NCBI RefSeq assembly: GCF_039871975.1
Contig: NZ_JBDPLL010000001.1
Length of the DNA stretch: 64,000 bases
Origin: Trichormus_B sp936914905
GTDB taxonomy: Bacteria > Cyanobacteriota > Cyanobacteriia > Cyanobacteriales > Nostocaceae
Strand: one strand, 5' to 3'
Positions 1-10,539 of this stretch are shown here, one piece after another (the first letter of the stretch is position 1; each line of letters begins with the position of its first letter). Both the position numbers and the translations under genes were made by a program. The notes beneath the pieces were generated by a model that was not told the DNA's origin, did no database searches, and saw nothing but the letters and a program-made list of their open reading frames with translations.

Positions 1-110
1 ACTATGAACTATTTGTTTATTTATTGTGTTGCACATCAAGTTAATAACGCAAGCGATAAGCTTCTTGTGTGTACTCTCAAGATGAAAACACCAAAAAACA
101 GAGACAAAGC

Positions 111-1493
111 ATGAAAGTTACCCAGGAAAAACTTGAGAAAAGTCAGATTGGACTAGAAATAGAGATTACACCAGAAATTACCAAACAAAAATACGAACAG
201 GTCATTAGAAATTTAAGTGGCACTGTAAATATTCCTGGGTTTCGCAGAGGCAAAGTACCTCGGCAGATATTATTACAGCGCCTGGGTGTAGGTCGTATCA
301 AAGCAGCTGCCTTGGAAGAACTAGTCCCTGATGGCATTGAAAAAGCAGTCAAACAAGAAGCAATTTCAGCCATTGGTCAACCACGATTACGCTCCTCTTT
401 TGAGGAATTAATTAATAATTATGAACCTGGAAAAGCCCTGATTTTTTCAGCTGCTGTTGATGTAGAACCAGAAGTGATTATCAATCAGTACACAGGTTTT
501 AAACTTCAAGCAGAGGAAATCAACTACGACTCCACAAAGGTGGATACGGTTTTAGACAAAGAACGGCAACAAATGGCAACCTTAATTCCCGTGGAAGGAC
601 GAGCATCCCAAATTGGTGATATTGCCGTGGTTGATTTTAAAGGTGTAATTACTAAAGCTGAAGGTGAAGACGAATCAACAGAACCTACACCGATTCCTGG
701 TGGAGAAGCAACTGATTTTCAAGTTGAATTGCAAGAGGATAAGTTTATCCCAGGTTTCATCTGCGGTATGGTGGGAATGAACCCTGGAGAAACGAGAGAA
801 ATTCCAGCTCAGTTTCCAGATACTTATGCCAACCAGGAATTAGCTAGTAAACCTGCTCTGTTTACCGTGACACTCAAAGAAATTAAGGAAAAAGAACTAC
901 CGGAATTAAATGATGATTTTGCTCAAGAAGTGAGTGGATTTGAAACATTAGCACAATTGCGGGCATCTTTAGAGGAACGATCTCAAAAAGAAGCTCAAGA
1001 TCAAACTAAAGCTAATCAGCAAGAAGCTTTGTTGGCAGAACTGATCAAGCATGTGGAGATAGATTTACCTACAACCTTGATTGATCAAGAGGTCGATGCC
1101 ATGCTCACACAAACAGCAATGAAACTGTCAGAGCAAGGATTAGACGTGAGAAAGCTGTTTACCCAAGATATTATTCCTCAATTGCGGGAGCGATCACAGC
1201 CAGAAGCAATTGAGCGCCTCAAACGTTCCCTAGCGATCCAAGAAATTGGCAGACGCGAATCCATCCAAGTTACATCCGCAGAAATAACAGCTAGATTCAA
1301 TGAATTGTTAGAACAGTACGCTGACGAGGAAGTAGACAAAGAAAGACTGCAAGCAGTGGTAGAAAAGGAACTAAAAAATGAAAAAATCATTGATTGGCTT
1401 TTAGCAAACTCATCTATGGAACTAGTACCAGTCGGTTCTCTCAGCACTACACAAGAAACTAATTCAGAAGCTCAAAGCACTGAAACAGAATAG
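111..1493 (+). CDS. tig: Trigger factor, ribosome-associated chaperone and peptidyl-prolyl isomerase
   Basis: Binds the ribosomal exit tunnel and assists folding of nascent chains in the cytosol. The 460-residue protein has the ribosome-docking signature GFRRGK at residues 43-48, a central FKBP-type PPIase domain (about 165-250) and a long helical C-terminal chaperone domain with an acidic tail. I chose the ATG at 111 because family members begin MKVTQEKL; an in-frame GTG at 69 would add 14 residues that are not typical. It heads the tig-clpP-clpX order common in bacteria, about 220 bp before clpP. Identification is secure. Confidence 0.96.
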   Translation: MKVTQEKLEKSQIGLEIEITPEITKQKYEQVIRNLSGTVNIPGFRRGKVPRQILLQRLGVGRIKAAALEELVPDGIEKAVKQEAISAIGQPRLRSSFEELINNYEPGKALIFSAAVDVEPEVIINQYTGFKLQAEEINYDSTKVDTVLDKERQQMATLIPVEGRASQIGDIAVVDFKGVITKAEGEDESTEPTPIPGGEATDFQVELQEDKFIPGFICGMVGMNPGETREIPAQFPDTYANQELASKPALFTVTLKEIKEKELPELNDDFAQEVSGFETLAQLRASLEERSQKEAQDQTKANQQEALLAELIKHVEIDLPTTLIDQEVDAMLTQTAMKLSEQGLDVRKLFTQDIIPQLRERSQPEAIERLKRSLAIQEIGRRESIQVTSAEITARFNELLEQYADEEVDKERLQAVVEKELKNEKIIDWLLANSSMELVPVGSLSTTQETNSEAQSTETE

Positions 1494-1715
1494 GGTGTAG
1501 GGGGGGAGATGGGGAGGAGGGGAATAATATATTCCTCCTGAACTCCTAATAGCGTAGCGATAGCCATACTCCTGAAACTCCTCAACTTCAACAGGAACAA
1601 ATTAAATAGGGCATAATGGTTAAGACATAGCTCAAATGCAAATTCAACTTCTGAAAAAATCAGCCATAACGGCTACAAACTCTGTTCCACTTAACTTATT
1701 GTTAAATATTCTTGT

Positions 1716-2414
1716 ATGCTTGTATCGCAGTCGGGAAATTACCCAATCAGCAGCTTGAGTCCCATCAGCATTAGTTGTAACTACAGCAGTCCTAACAACA
1801 TAGTACCAATGGTGGTAGAACAATCTGGTATGGGAGAAAGGGCTTTTGACATCTACTCCCGCCTACTGCGAGAGAGGATTATTTTTTTGGGAACACCAAT
1901 AGATGATAATGTGGCCAACTCAATTGTGGCCCAATTGCTTTTTCTGGACGCTGAAGATTCAGAAAAGGATATTCAACTTTACATTAATTCTCCTGGTGGC
2001 TCAGTCTACGCAGGAATGGCAATCTATGATACAATTCAACAAATACGCCCCGATGTTGTTACTATCTGTTTTGGACTGGCTGCCAGTATGGGAGCATTTT
2101 TGTTAACGGCTGGGACAGCGGGAAAACGTATGTCTCTGCCTGACTCCCGGATTATGATTCACCAACCCCTTGGTGGCGCCCAAGGACAAGCAATTGATAT
2201 TGAAATTCAAGCGAGAGAAATCCTTTATATTAAGGGTAATTTGAATCAGCTAATGGCCAAACATACTCGTCAAGCATTGGAAAGAATCGAAGCAGATACA
2301 GAACGCGACTTTTTCATGTCGGCAGAAGAGGCGAAAAACTACGGTTTGATTGATCAGGTTATTTCTAGACAAAATCTTCCCACAGCAGGGGAAAACGTCA
2401 CCATTCTGAAATAA
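1716..2414 (+). CDS. clpP: ATP-dependent Clp protease proteolytic subunit (clpX-linked)
   Basis: Serine peptidase subunit that forms the degradation chamber serving ClpX. The catalytic triad is complete: Ser124 in GLAASMG, His149 in MIHQP and Asp198 in DTERDFF. The protein is 232 residues, longer than usual because of about 35 extra N-terminal residues. An ATG at 1809 (MVVEQSG) would give a more standard 201-residue protein, so the start is uncertain. The stop is 10 bp before clpX, so the two are almost certainly co-transcribed. Confidence 0.95.
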   Translation: MLVSQSGNYPISSLSPISISCNYSSPNNIVPMVVEQSGMGERAFDIYSRLLRERIIFLGTPIDDNVANSIVAQLLFLDAEDSEKDIQLYINSPGGSVYAGMAIYDTIQQIRPDVVTICFGLAASMGAFLLTAGTAGKRMSLPDSRIMIHQPLGGAQGQAIDIEIQAREILYIKGNLNQLMAKHTRQALERIEADTERDFFMSAEEAKNYGLIDQVISRQNLPTAGENVTILK

Positions 2415-2424
2415 GAGGCTTGGT

Positions 2425-3765
2425 ATGTCTAAGTACGACTCCCATTTAAAATGTTCGTTTTGCGGCAAGTCTCAGGAACAGGTGCGTAAACTAATCGCGG
2501 GTCCGGGAGTCTACATCTGCGATGAATGCGTTGACTTGTGTAATGAAATCTTAGATGAGGAGTTGCTTGATACGAATGGTGCAGCCTCCCAACCAGCACC
2601 ACAGTCAGAACCACCTCAAAAACGCCGTACTCGTTCTGCCAATATCTCGTTTAATCAAATACCGAAGCCTAGAGAAATTAAGAAATATTTAGACGAACAC
2701 GTTATTGGTCAAGATGAAGCGAAAAAGGTCTTGTCAGTCGCTGTTTACAATCACTACAAGCGATTAGCTGTAATCCAGTCTAAAGGTAATGGCAAAGGTG
2801 CAGCAGATGATACGGTAGAAATACAAAAGTCTAATATTTTATTGATGGGTCCGACTGGTTGTGGTAAGACCCTGTTAGCACAAACTCTGGCTAAAATCCT
2901 TGATGTCCCATTTGCAGTAGCTGATGCCACAACTCTTACAGAAGCAGGGTATGTGGGAGAAGATGTGGAAAACATCTTGCTACGACTTTTGCAAGTGGCA
3001 GATTTGGATGTTGAGGAAGCACAGCGGGGAATTATTTACATTGATGAAATTGATAAAATTGCTCGTAAGAGTGAAAATACTTCAATTACGAGGGATGTTT
3101 CTGGGGAAGGTGTACAGCAAGCTCTGCTGAAAATGCTGGAAGGAACAACTGCAAATGTTCCCCCTCAAGGTGGACGTAAGCATCCTTATCAAGACTGTAT
3201 CCAGATTGATACTAGTAACATCCTATTTATCTGTGGTGGTGCTTTTGTAGGTTTAGAAAAAGTTGTAGATCAGAGAGTCGGCAAAAAGTCAATTGGTTTT
3301 GTTCAATCTGGGGAAGGTCAATCTAAAGAGAAACGAGCTGCTGATACTCTGCGTCATCTTGAACCTGATGATTTGGTAAAATTTGGTATGATTCCCGAAT
3401 TTATAGGGCGGATGCCAATGGTGGCAGTAGTAGATCCTCTGGATGAAGAGGCGCTAATGGCAATCCTTACCCAACCACGTAGTGCTTTGGTTAAGCAATA
3501 CCAAAAACTGCTGAAGATGGATAATGTTCAGTTAGATTTTAAATCAGAAGCTTTGCGGGCGATAGCTCAAGAGGCTCATCGACGCAAAACTGGGGCACGC
3601 GCACTGCGGGGTATTGTGGAAGAATTGATGTTGGATGTGATGTATGAACTGCCATCTCGGAAAGATGTAACTCGCTGCACAGTAACAAGGGAAATGGTAG
3701 AGAAACGTTCTACTGCGGAACTGTTGGTACATCCTTCTTCGCTACCCAAACCAGAATCAGCATAA
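2425..3765 (+). CDS. clpX: ATP-dependent Clp protease ATP-binding subunit ClpX
   Basis: AAA+ unfoldase that recognises, unfolds and feeds substrates to ClpP. The N-terminal zinc-binding domain has Cys10, Cys13, Cys32 and Cys35. Walker A is GPTGCGKT at residues 142-149, followed by the Walker B region YIDEIDKI, a sensor/pore region containing GGAFVGLE, and the C-terminal small domain. At 446 residues it has the usual family length and looks intact. It sits directly behind clpP, forming an operon. Confidence 0.97.
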   Translation: MSKYDSHLKCSFCGKSQEQVRKLIAGPGVYICDECVDLCNEILDEELLDTNGAASQPAPQSEPPQKRRTRSANISFNQIPKPREIKKYLDEHVIGQDEAKKVLSVAVYNHYKRLAVIQSKGNGKGAADDTVEIQKSNILLMGPTGCGKTLLAQTLAKILDVPFAVADATTLTEAGYVGEDVENILLRLLQVADLDVEEAQRGIIYIDEIDKIARKSENTSITRDVSGEGVQQALLKMLEGTTANVPPQGGRKHPYQDCIQIDTSNILFICGGAFVGLEKVVDQRVGKKSIGFVQSGEGQSKEKRAADTLRHLEPDDLVKFGMIPEFIGRMPMVAVVDPLDEEALMAILTQPRSALVKQYQKLLKMDNVQLDFKSEALRAIAQEAHRRKTGARALRGIVEELMLDVMYELPSRKDVTRCTVTREMVEKRSTAELLVHPSSLPKPESA

Positions 3766-3846
3766 TTGAAGATTCAGGAGTCAAGAGTTCTTTAATTTTA
3801 ACTATTGGCTATTGACTTTTGATTTTATAATCTTTAACTGTCAATA

Positions 3847-4731
3847 ATGGCTCATATAAATGTTCGCGGAGTTGACCATTATTACGAGTGGATAAAAGAA
3901 CCATCTAGTTTGGTCAAGCCTGTAATAGTTTTCATTCACGGCTGGGCTGGTTCCTCTAGGTATTGGCACAGTACGGCTCAGGCTTTATTGGCAGAATTTG
4001 ACTGTTTACTGTATGATATGCGTGGTTTTGGGCGCTCTGGTGGTAAACAAGCTGGTAAGTCTCTGGTTGAGTCACAGTCAACAGAGGAACCAGGTGAAGT
4101 AATTGCTGAGTTAAGTTATGAATTAACAGAATACGCTGAAGACTTAGCTGCACTATTGGATGGGTTGCAACTTCAGCGTGTTTATATTAGTGCCCATTCT
4201 ATGGGTGCTTCTGTTGCGACTTTATTTTTCAACCGTTATCCCGAACGAGTGAAGAAGGGGATTTTAACCTGTAGCGGTATTTTTGAATATGATGAAAAAG
4301 CCTTTGCTGCTTTTTATAAATTCGGTGGATTAGTAGTTAAATTCCGTCCTAAGTGGTTAGCTAAAATACCTTTAGCTGACAAGATTTTCATCGCTAGATT
4401 TCTCCATAGTCCCATTCCAAAATCGGAGAGACAAGCTTTTTTACAGGACTTTATTAAGGCTGATTATGATGCAGCGTTAGGAACTATTTTCACTTCTGTT
4501 AGTAAAGCTCAATCGGAATTGATGCCCGCAGAATTTACTAAATTAACAGTCCCAACATTGCTGGTAGCGGGTGAATATGACATTATTATTCCCCCAGAAA
4601 TGGGACGACAAGCAGCAGCATTAAATGACAATATTGAGTTCTTTGTAATTCCTAATACTGCCCATTTCCCAATGTTAGAAGATTCAGAAACTTATTTAGG
4701 AAGGATAAGAGAATTTTTAAATGACTGCTAA
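3847..4731 (+). CDS. Alpha/beta-fold hydrolase
   Basis: A 294-residue single-domain alpha/beta hydrolase, probably cytosolic since no signal peptide is seen. The oxyanion-hole motif HGWAGSS lies near residue 31, the nucleophile is Ser118 in AHSMGAS, and the likely remaining triad members are Asp245 (GEYDII) and His273 (TAHFPML). The substrate cannot be inferred; relatives include esterases, haloperoxidase-like enzymes and dehalogenases. It lies 81 bp after clpX on the same strand, but nothing else ties it to proteolysis. Confidence 0.88.
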   Translation: MAHINVRGVDHYYEWIKEPSSLVKPVIVFIHGWAGSSRYWHSTAQALLAEFDCLLYDMRGFGRSGGKQAGKSLVESQSTEEPGEVIAELSYELTEYAEDLAALLDGLQLQRVYISAHSMGASVATLFFNRYPERVKKGILTCSGIFEYDEKAFAAFYKFGGLVVKFRPKWLAKIPLADKIFIARFLHSPIPKSERQAFLQDFIKADYDAALGTIFTSVSKAQSELMPAEFTKLTVPTLLVAGEYDIIIPPEMGRQAAALNDNIEFFVIPNTAHFPMLEDSETYLGRIREFLNDC

Positions 4732-4771
4732 TTGTTATAGCAGGTGACAAAGTTGAAAATCTTAATAATCT

Positions 4772-4812
4772 ATGCCGTTAGGTATCAGCATTCAGCTAAT
4801 ACATAACGGCAT
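4772..4812. terminator. Possible stem-loop after the hydrolase gene
   Basis: ATGCCGTTA pairs with TAACGGCAT across a 23-nt loop, about 40 bp after the hydrolase stop. There is no T-tract, so a terminator role is only a possibility. Confidence 0.25.
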
Positions 4813-5044
4813 GCTAGGCCAACAGTAGTAAGCTTTTCTGGCTAACACCAAAGATACCTATTGGATAACTAAGCAATTTCTGAAACATTCTGACTCTTGA
4901 ATTATTCTATCTAAATTCGATGATAACTTTATACTGTCATCCAAATGAAAACTGCCATACTGCGTTATTTTAGAGGTAGATCAGGTGTAAATTTATGACT
5001 GTTACTACCAATTTACAGTAACTCTATGAAACTGACTACCATCT

Positions 5045-5215
5045 ATGGTTATTACAAACTACCGAATTATTCAAACAAGTCGTTTTGATAAGTTAGATCT
5101 AGAGAATCTAATTCAGCAGTTGGAAGATTTGGATAATGAAAAGGAAAATGCTGTAGAAAGGGGAGCATCCCAATTTGCTAAAAAGATGAAAGAAAGGAGA
5201 AATAATTCGCGATAG
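5045..5215 (+). CDS. Small hypothetical ORF overlapping a dispersed repeat
   Basis: A 56-codon ATG-to-TAG reading frame beginning MVITNYRIIQ and ending MKERRNNSR, rich in charged residues. I do not recognise the family. Its 3' end lies in a roughly 90-bp repeat whose second copy at 17551-17640 also keeps an open frame ending MKERRNNL, although the upstream sequence differs. It could be a small mobile or toxin-antitoxin-type gene remnant, or just repeat sequence that happens to be open. Confidence 0.3.
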   Translation: MVITNYRIIQTSRFDKLDLENLIQQLEDLDNEKENAVERGASQFAKKMKERRNNSR

Positions 5216-5252
5216 TACCTTGCGAATTAAGGGAGGACTATACGAATACTGT
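5162..5252 (+). repeat. About 90-bp dispersed repeat, copy A
   Basis: Begins GGAGCATCCC and ends ACGAATACTGT. It is collinear, at roughly 80-85 percent identity by eye, with the reverse complement of 17551-17640. A shorter match to the GGGAGCATCCCAA core occurs inverted near 6350-6367. Confidence 0.75.
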
Positions 5253-5298
5253 CTATAACTAAGAAAATTATAGGAACCAGAGAGTATGCTTTAAAACA

Positions 5299-6040
5299 AT
5301 GACAGCAAAAGATAAAAAACTTTTATAAGCTCACATCAAAGAGATAGCCAAAATCTCTTATAAAAATACCCCACCTAAAACATTGAAACATCTGTAGATG
5401 ACCAGGTTTTAGAACATGTCAGTTCGAAAACCGCCTTCTTTTTGTCGGAGAAAAGACTATTACAACAAAGGCAAAACACGGATAATAAGGAGTTGCATTG
5501 GTGATATTAAAATCACTAACACACAAGTATCTTGTTTAGGGATAGAACCGTATAGGGGATTTAGCCCATTGCTTGAAAAGTGCTGTTTATCACTTGCAGC
5601 TAACTAGTCATTCCAGGACCCAGAGAATGACCTTAAGATTATAACAGGGACGGAATTTGGTTATAGTAAGTATCATCACCAAGTCAAAAAAGTCGATTTA
5701 TCTCCCCCAAACATCAAAAAGCAATTAACAGAGGTCTGCTTAAACGGGGGAGAATGCAGTTACGCTCTCAAGAGAAAGGAAAGCCTGTGTACTGAAAGGA
5801 GTATAAAACAGAGCGATTACAGGGTATGTATTGAGGAGCATTCTGTCAAGATAATCTCTCCCTAACTAACTGGGTCAATAGCTAAAACATCGGCAAAGCT
5901 CTTTACTGCTTGGAAGATGGGCATGATGGAATTTGGAATCTATTTGCAGAAATTGCCGACTCTGATATTTGTCACAGGATAAACTAGCTCGATTTAAGCG
6001 GATTTAGAAAGCAATTACAGCCTTAGAAGAATACTAAGAC
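5299..6040 (+). pseudogene. ISKra4-family transposase relic
   Basis: Fragments in all three frames match the family. They start with MTAKDKKLL at 5299, then a middle piece with RSCIGDIKITN and SPLLEKCCLSLAAN (5416-5606), then CLEDGHDGIWNLFAEIADS (about 5915-5970). In-frame stops and frameshifts are numerous and the C-terminal half is missing, so it is non-functional. No terminal inverted repeats could be defined. Confidence 0.7.
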
Positions 6041-6049
6041 TTTTATTGA

Positions 6050-6290
6050 AGCAGATTATTCTGGCTGCACCCGGGGCTTGGGTAGCACGTTATCAAGTCC
6101 GTCAAAACTTCAATAAATATCGGTACTACAAATTACAAGTGCCAATTTTATATTTCCAATGCACGACATCAGACAAACTGAGTAAATTAAGTATTTGGCT
6201 AAAGCTAGTACTCAAGAGCATATTAATGCTGTTATGTCTATTTTTAGATGTTGTTTTTGTAGTAGAATTATCTGTTAGATATTATTTATG
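6050..6290 (+). pseudogene. Remnant of a conserved cyanobacterial hypothetical protein
   Basis: Reads LAAPGAWVARYQVRQ then KYRYYKLQVP and SDKLSK, and continues in another frame as KYLAKASTQEHINAVMSIF, so it is frameshifted. The same family, less damaged, is at 16052-16372. Both lie beside transposase relics, so the family may travel with insertion sequences; that link is inference. Confidence 0.55.
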
Positions 6291-6509
6291 GATTTGAGTA
6301 AGAGTTAAAAGAAGCACTTGATTAAATCTGGATTCTTTGATTTTTACCAAATTTGGGATGCTCCCCTCATGCAAGAGTGAGAAGGTTTTCAGGTTAACTT
6401 ACATTTTTTACATACTTTTGTTTTTTCAAGTCGTTCGACTTATTACGAAAGATAATGATTCTGCAAAGTGGGTATTGCCACCCTAGTTGATTGAAAATGG
6501 TACAAGATT

Positions 6510-7496
6510 TTAGGTTAAACCCAGTTCTCGTTTAAGCAAATTAATTGATAGAGAACCAATATAGTTTTCACAGCGAATTAGTTTAGGTGGACGAATTAGC
6601 TCTTCCAAAACTGTTTGTATAGTTTCTTGTGTGTTTAAATAACTAACTTGATCGGTACAAAAGATTATTTCTGACCGTTTGATGATCGCGTGTAATTTAT
6701 AAGTGTCCTTTGGCTGGGAAGTCATGACTAATAGTTCGTCACCGCGTAATCCGTGAAGGATGACTTCTGTGGCTCTAAGAATGCCAGGACTAAGGCTAAC
6801 TATACCAATACAAATGGCTTTGGGTAAGCTTTTCACTACATTGAGTTCTTTGCCATAGTCGTGAATATCTAGGGGGATTACACGCACAGCTTTAAGGGCA
6901 GTGATCGCTTCCACTTCTCCGATAAAATATCTACTGGTAACTAATGTAGCTGAGGTAGTTTGATCTAGTACTCCTATTAATTCTTCCATGGCTACTAGTT
7001 GGACTGGAATTTGCAAGGATTCTTCCAGTTCGTCAGCCATTAATTCTCCAGCACCGATATCTTGAGATGGTGCTACTACAAGCACTCTGGCGCTACAACG
7101 CAAGCGCCAGTCAACTTCTGCTAAAAACAGTTCCCGTGCTTGATTAAGAGAACAACCTTGACCAAGTAAATCATCTAAGGCTTGTTGAACTACTTTATAT
7201 GCTTCGGGATATTGTTTGAGAATTGGGGACTGTAATCTACTTCCACCCTCATGACCTTGAGAACGAACATAAATTCCTGAACCTGCTAGACTTTCGACAA
7301 ATCCTTCTTCTTCCAACTGGCGGTAAACTTTGCTAATAGTGTTACGATGTAAACTGGTTTGCATTGCTAACGCCCTGGTGCTTGGTAATTTATAACCGGG
7401 TGGATACTGCCCGGATGCTATTGCAAATCGGAGTTGATTGAATAACTGAGCAGAAGCGGGAATCTCACTGTCTGGCTGAATACGGAATTGAATCAT
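6510..7496 (-). CDS. plmA: GntR-family transcriptional regulator, PlmA-like
   Basis: A 328-residue DNA-binding protein. The N-terminal winged helix-turn-helix covers residues 10-78 (PSTRALAMQTSLHRNTISKV), followed by a long effector domain that is not an aminotransferase. This N-terminus and length match PlmA, the cyanobacterial GntR regulator first linked to plasmid maintenance and later to the PII-PipX nitrogen network. The gene appears intact and monocistronic. The symbol rests on remembered similarity; if wrong, it is still a GntR regulator. Confidence 0.78.
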   Translation of the reverse strand: MIQFRIQPDSEIPASAQLFNQLRFAIASGQYPPGYKLPSTRALAMQTSLHRNTISKVYRQLEEEGFVESLAGSGIYVRSQGHEGGSRLQSPILKQYPEAYKVVQQALDDLLGQGCSLNQARELFLAEVDWRLRCSARVLVVAPSQDIGAGELMADELEESLQIPVQLVAMEELIGVLDQTTSATLVTSRYFIGEVEAITALKAVRVIPLDIHDYGKELNVVKSLPKAICIGIVSLSPGILRATEVILHGLRGDELLVMTSQPKDTYKLHAIIKRSEIIFCTDQVSYLNTQETIQTVLEELIRPPKLIRCENYIGSLSINLLKRELGLT

Positions 7497-7872
7497 GACT
7501 AATTCTCCTGATAGCTGATATTTCTACTTAATCAGATATATCTGTTATTACATTGTATAAATGACACGTGACAGGTGAAAAAGTTGAAGGTATGTTTGTC
7601 TCTAAGTTTAATCATCAGCTGATTTCTTCATCACCTTGAAAGTTTCTATACCTGTTAAATGTATTATTAATTGGTTAAATAGCTCTGAATAATACAGCAG
7701 GAGTTAGGAGTCAGGAGTAAAACTTGGTTCCAATTTAGATTCTGCACCTCATTGATCTGCAATCTGTTGTATTGCTAAGATTTTCAATCTAGCTACTTGA
7801 TAATTTAGTTATAAACATCTTGAATATATTGGGATATTTATATCAAATCATAAAAGATTAGTAAAAATTATT
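7497..7872. other. Intergenic, no gene seen
   Basis: 376 bp of AT-rich sequence between the divergent PlmA-like gene and the dienelactone hydrolase relic. It probably holds the PlmA promoter, but no motif can be assigned. Confidence 0.5.
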
Positions 7873-8610
7873 ATGACAGACCTAGACACAGTTACTACGA
7901 AAGTTAATCTGTCCCAAGATGATTGCCAAATTGAGGCTTATCTAGCAAAACTAACAGTACCGGAGATTTATCTAGGGATTGTGGTCTTACAAGAAATGTT
8001 TGGGGTTAACGTTCATATTTGAGATGTGAAAGAACGGATTACTAAATTGGGGTATGGTGGGATCCCACCACCACTTGTTCAAGGTCAAGCCCCTGGATTT
8101 GAAACTAGTTACACGTGCAAAAATATGGAAGTTGGTAGAAAATACGCCTGGTTACAAACTACAGTCTTACAACTCCTAAGCGATATTTAGGCAGCTATTA
8201 ATTAGCTCAAAAACCTCCCAGAAATTAACCCACAGAAGTTTAGCTGTACTGGCTTTTGTTTCGGTGGTCATGTAGCATACCTAGCAGGTACACTCCCTGA
8301 TATTCAAGTTACTGTGTCCTTTTATGGTACCAGAATTACCACTTCCACCCCCGGAGGAGGAGAAACAACTATTGCCTGTACACAAAGATATTCAAGAAAC
8401 TGTCTATACTTTCTTTCGGATAGAAGATCCTAGCATTCCCCAAACAGAAGTAGATCAGACTGTAGAAGAATTAGAGTAGAAGAATTAGAAAAATATAACA
8501 TTTCCCATCGTGTGTTTCGCTACGATAGATCTGAACATGGGTTTTTCTGTAACCGTCGTAGCAGTTATAATACTAAGGCGGCTGCGTATGCTTGGGAGCA
8601 AGTAGAATAA
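7873..8610 (+). pseudogene. Dienelactone hydrolase family protein, inactivated
   Basis: The frame opens MTDLDTVTTKVNLSQDD and hits its first stop after VLQEMFGVNVH; at least two more stops follow. The nucleophile region FSCTGFCFGGHVAYLAG survives near 8240-8295. Later the frame shifts and ends with YDRSEHGFFCNRR and AAAYAWEQVE just before 8610. Gene order of motifs and length (about 245 codons) match intact dienelactone hydrolases. Loss is by several independent lesions, so it is old. Confidence 0.82.
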
Positions 8611-8669
8611 CTTTTCGGTTAACTCATCTGACAATCTACACCTTCCTTAGTCAGTAGTAAGTGAAAAAT

Positions 8670-8697
8670 AACTGACAACTGACAACTGACCACTGAC
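8670..8697. repeat. Heptamer short tandem repeat, 4 units
   Basis: Three copies of AACTGAC followed by one CACTGAC, ending 24 bp before the S1-domain gene. It is of the STRR type common in heterocystous cyanobacteria. Confidence 0.8.
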
Positions 8698-8721
8698 AAA
8701 TAACAATTTATCTTCAAAGTC

Positions 8722-9627
8722 ATGAATTCCGAATCAAAAAATTCTCAAACAGCCAATTCATCTTTTTCAACGGACGACTTTGCTAAAGCACTAAAAGAAC
8801 ACGATTACCAATTTCAAAGGGGACAAGTTGTACGTGGCAAAGTGTTTCAGCTTGACAATGACGGTGCCTATGTTGATATTGGAGGTAAATCGTCTGCTTT
8901 TCTTCCCCGTGATGAGGCTTCTCTGAGAGTATTAACTAATTTATCGGATGTATTACCGATGAATGATGAACTAGAATTTTTGATTATTCGGGATCAGGAT
9001 CCTGAAGGTCAAGTAACCCTTTCTCGTAAGCAATTGGAAATTCAGCAGGTATGGGATAAGTTAACCAAAATGCAGGAAAATTCTCAAACTGTACAAGCAC
9101 GAGTAACAGGTGTAAATAAAGGTGGGATTATAGTTGAAGTTCTATCTTTAAGAGGATTTATTCCGCGATCACATTTATCCGAACGTGATAACCTAGAAGC
9201 ACTTAAAGGTCAAACTCTCAGCGCTAGCTTTTTGGAGGTTAACCGTAATACCAAGAAACTCATTCTCTCCCAACGGTTAGCAACTCGTTCCAGCAACTTC
9301 AGTTTATTAGAAGTCGGTCAGTTGGTAGAAGGAAAAATTACAGCTATTAAGCCTTTTGGTGTATTCGTAGATTTAGAAGGTGTTAGCGCCTTGCTACACA
9401 TCAAACAAGTTAGCCAAAAATTTATTGAGTCTTTAGAAAAAGTTTTTCAAATTCGTCAGCAAATTAAAGCTGTAATTATCGACTTAGATGAAGGTAAAGG
9501 CAGAGTAGCTATTTCTACGAGAGTTTTAGAAAACTTCCCTGGTGAAGTAGTTGAAAACATGTCAGAAGTAATGGCTTCCGCAGAAGCTCGTGCTAATCGG
9601 GCGGGTAATAAACCTCCTTCGCAATAG
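8722..9627 (+). CDS. S1 RNA-binding domain protein (ribosomal protein S1 paralogue)
   Basis: A 301-residue cytosolic protein with three S1 (OB-fold) domains at about residues 33-103, 119-183 and 196-268. The repeated signatures are GQVVRGKVFQLDNDGAYVDI, VQARVTGVNKGGIIVEV and VEGKITAIKPFGVFVDL. Cyanobacteria carry a main S1 and a second S1-like nucleic-acid-binding protein; length and the SFSTDDFAKALKEHDY opening suggest the second type (Rps1b/Nbp1). It likely binds mRNA or helps translation initiation. A basic low-complexity tail follows the last domain. Confidence 0.88.
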   Translation: MNSESKNSQTANSSFSTDDFAKALKEHDYQFQRGQVVRGKVFQLDNDGAYVDIGGKSSAFLPRDEASLRVLTNLSDVLPMNDELEFLIIRDQDPEGQVTLSRKQLEIQQVWDKLTKMQENSQTVQARVTGVNKGGIIVEVLSLRGFIPRSHLSERDNLEALKGQTLSASFLEVNRNTKKLILSQRLATRSSNFSLLEVGQLVEGKITAIKPFGVFVDLEGVSALLHIKQVSQKFIESLEKVFQIRQQIKAVIIDLDEGKGRVAISTRVLENFPGEVVENMSEVMASAEARANRAGNKPPSQ

Positions 9628-10539
9628 GGAATTGGTTATTGGGGACTTGTTATTCTTCCCACTTACGTTGTGACTCTGGAATCCTGACTCCCCACTCCTG
9701 CTATCACATTGTTTTTAGCTAACGATAGCTAGTGCGGAGTTGTTCTAATTTTTCTTCACTAAAGGTAAGATTAATGAATGTAATTAATTACCACCAAGCC
9801 TGTAATACAGACTACAGGTAGCTTCTTGGCATAAACTTTTGCCGTTGACATAAACCACATATCGCCAGCACTCCTCACTATAAATATTTTCACAACCGAT
9901 TCAGAACATTACGGAAACTACTCTTGCTACGACAAATCCTACATGTGGATGAAGTGTTAATGATTTGTGAATAATTTTTGAAGAGCAAATAGGTGTTATT
10001 GTCCGCTAGAAAGCTGATAGCACGAAAATACCTGTAACTAGAGTAAATTCTTTCTTTATTGCTTAAAGCAGGTGAAAAAAACCTGATTAACAAATTTTGT
10101 TTAAGCGCTCACTTTTTAGTTTGCAGGGATAAAGACGATTATCTTATCTAATACAAGCTATTAAACGATAAAATTCAATCGTTTGTCAATAGTCAGTGGG
10201 GCTAATTAAGCTAATAATTCTAGAACTTGCTGATAAGAAGTGGTGAACACTGTCAGATATCTTTTACGATTCTGTTATAGACTATAGTTCTGTCAGAGCC
10301 TATACAGGAGAGCCAGGAGTAGCCATGGTGGATTTTACATTTATCTTAAAGATAGCTCGCTCGTTAGATGTGATCTATTGAAGACTTGGTGGCAGTAGTA
10401 GAAGAGTGATTTTTAGCTTACTAAAGTAATTAGTATAGAATATCTATCTAGGTTTATACAAAAAATAATTTTTAGTTATCATATTTTTTGTTATCGAAAT
10501 AGTTTAGTTAAGCGAGTTGATATTAACCTAACTGATTCA
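9628..10539. other. Long non-coding stretch, nothing assignable
   Basis: About 900 bp without a supportable gene. The minus strand near 9720-9880 gives a short readable piece (RYVVYVNGKS, then CQEATCSL) that could be a decayed hypothetical protein, but I cannot name it. Confidence 0.45.
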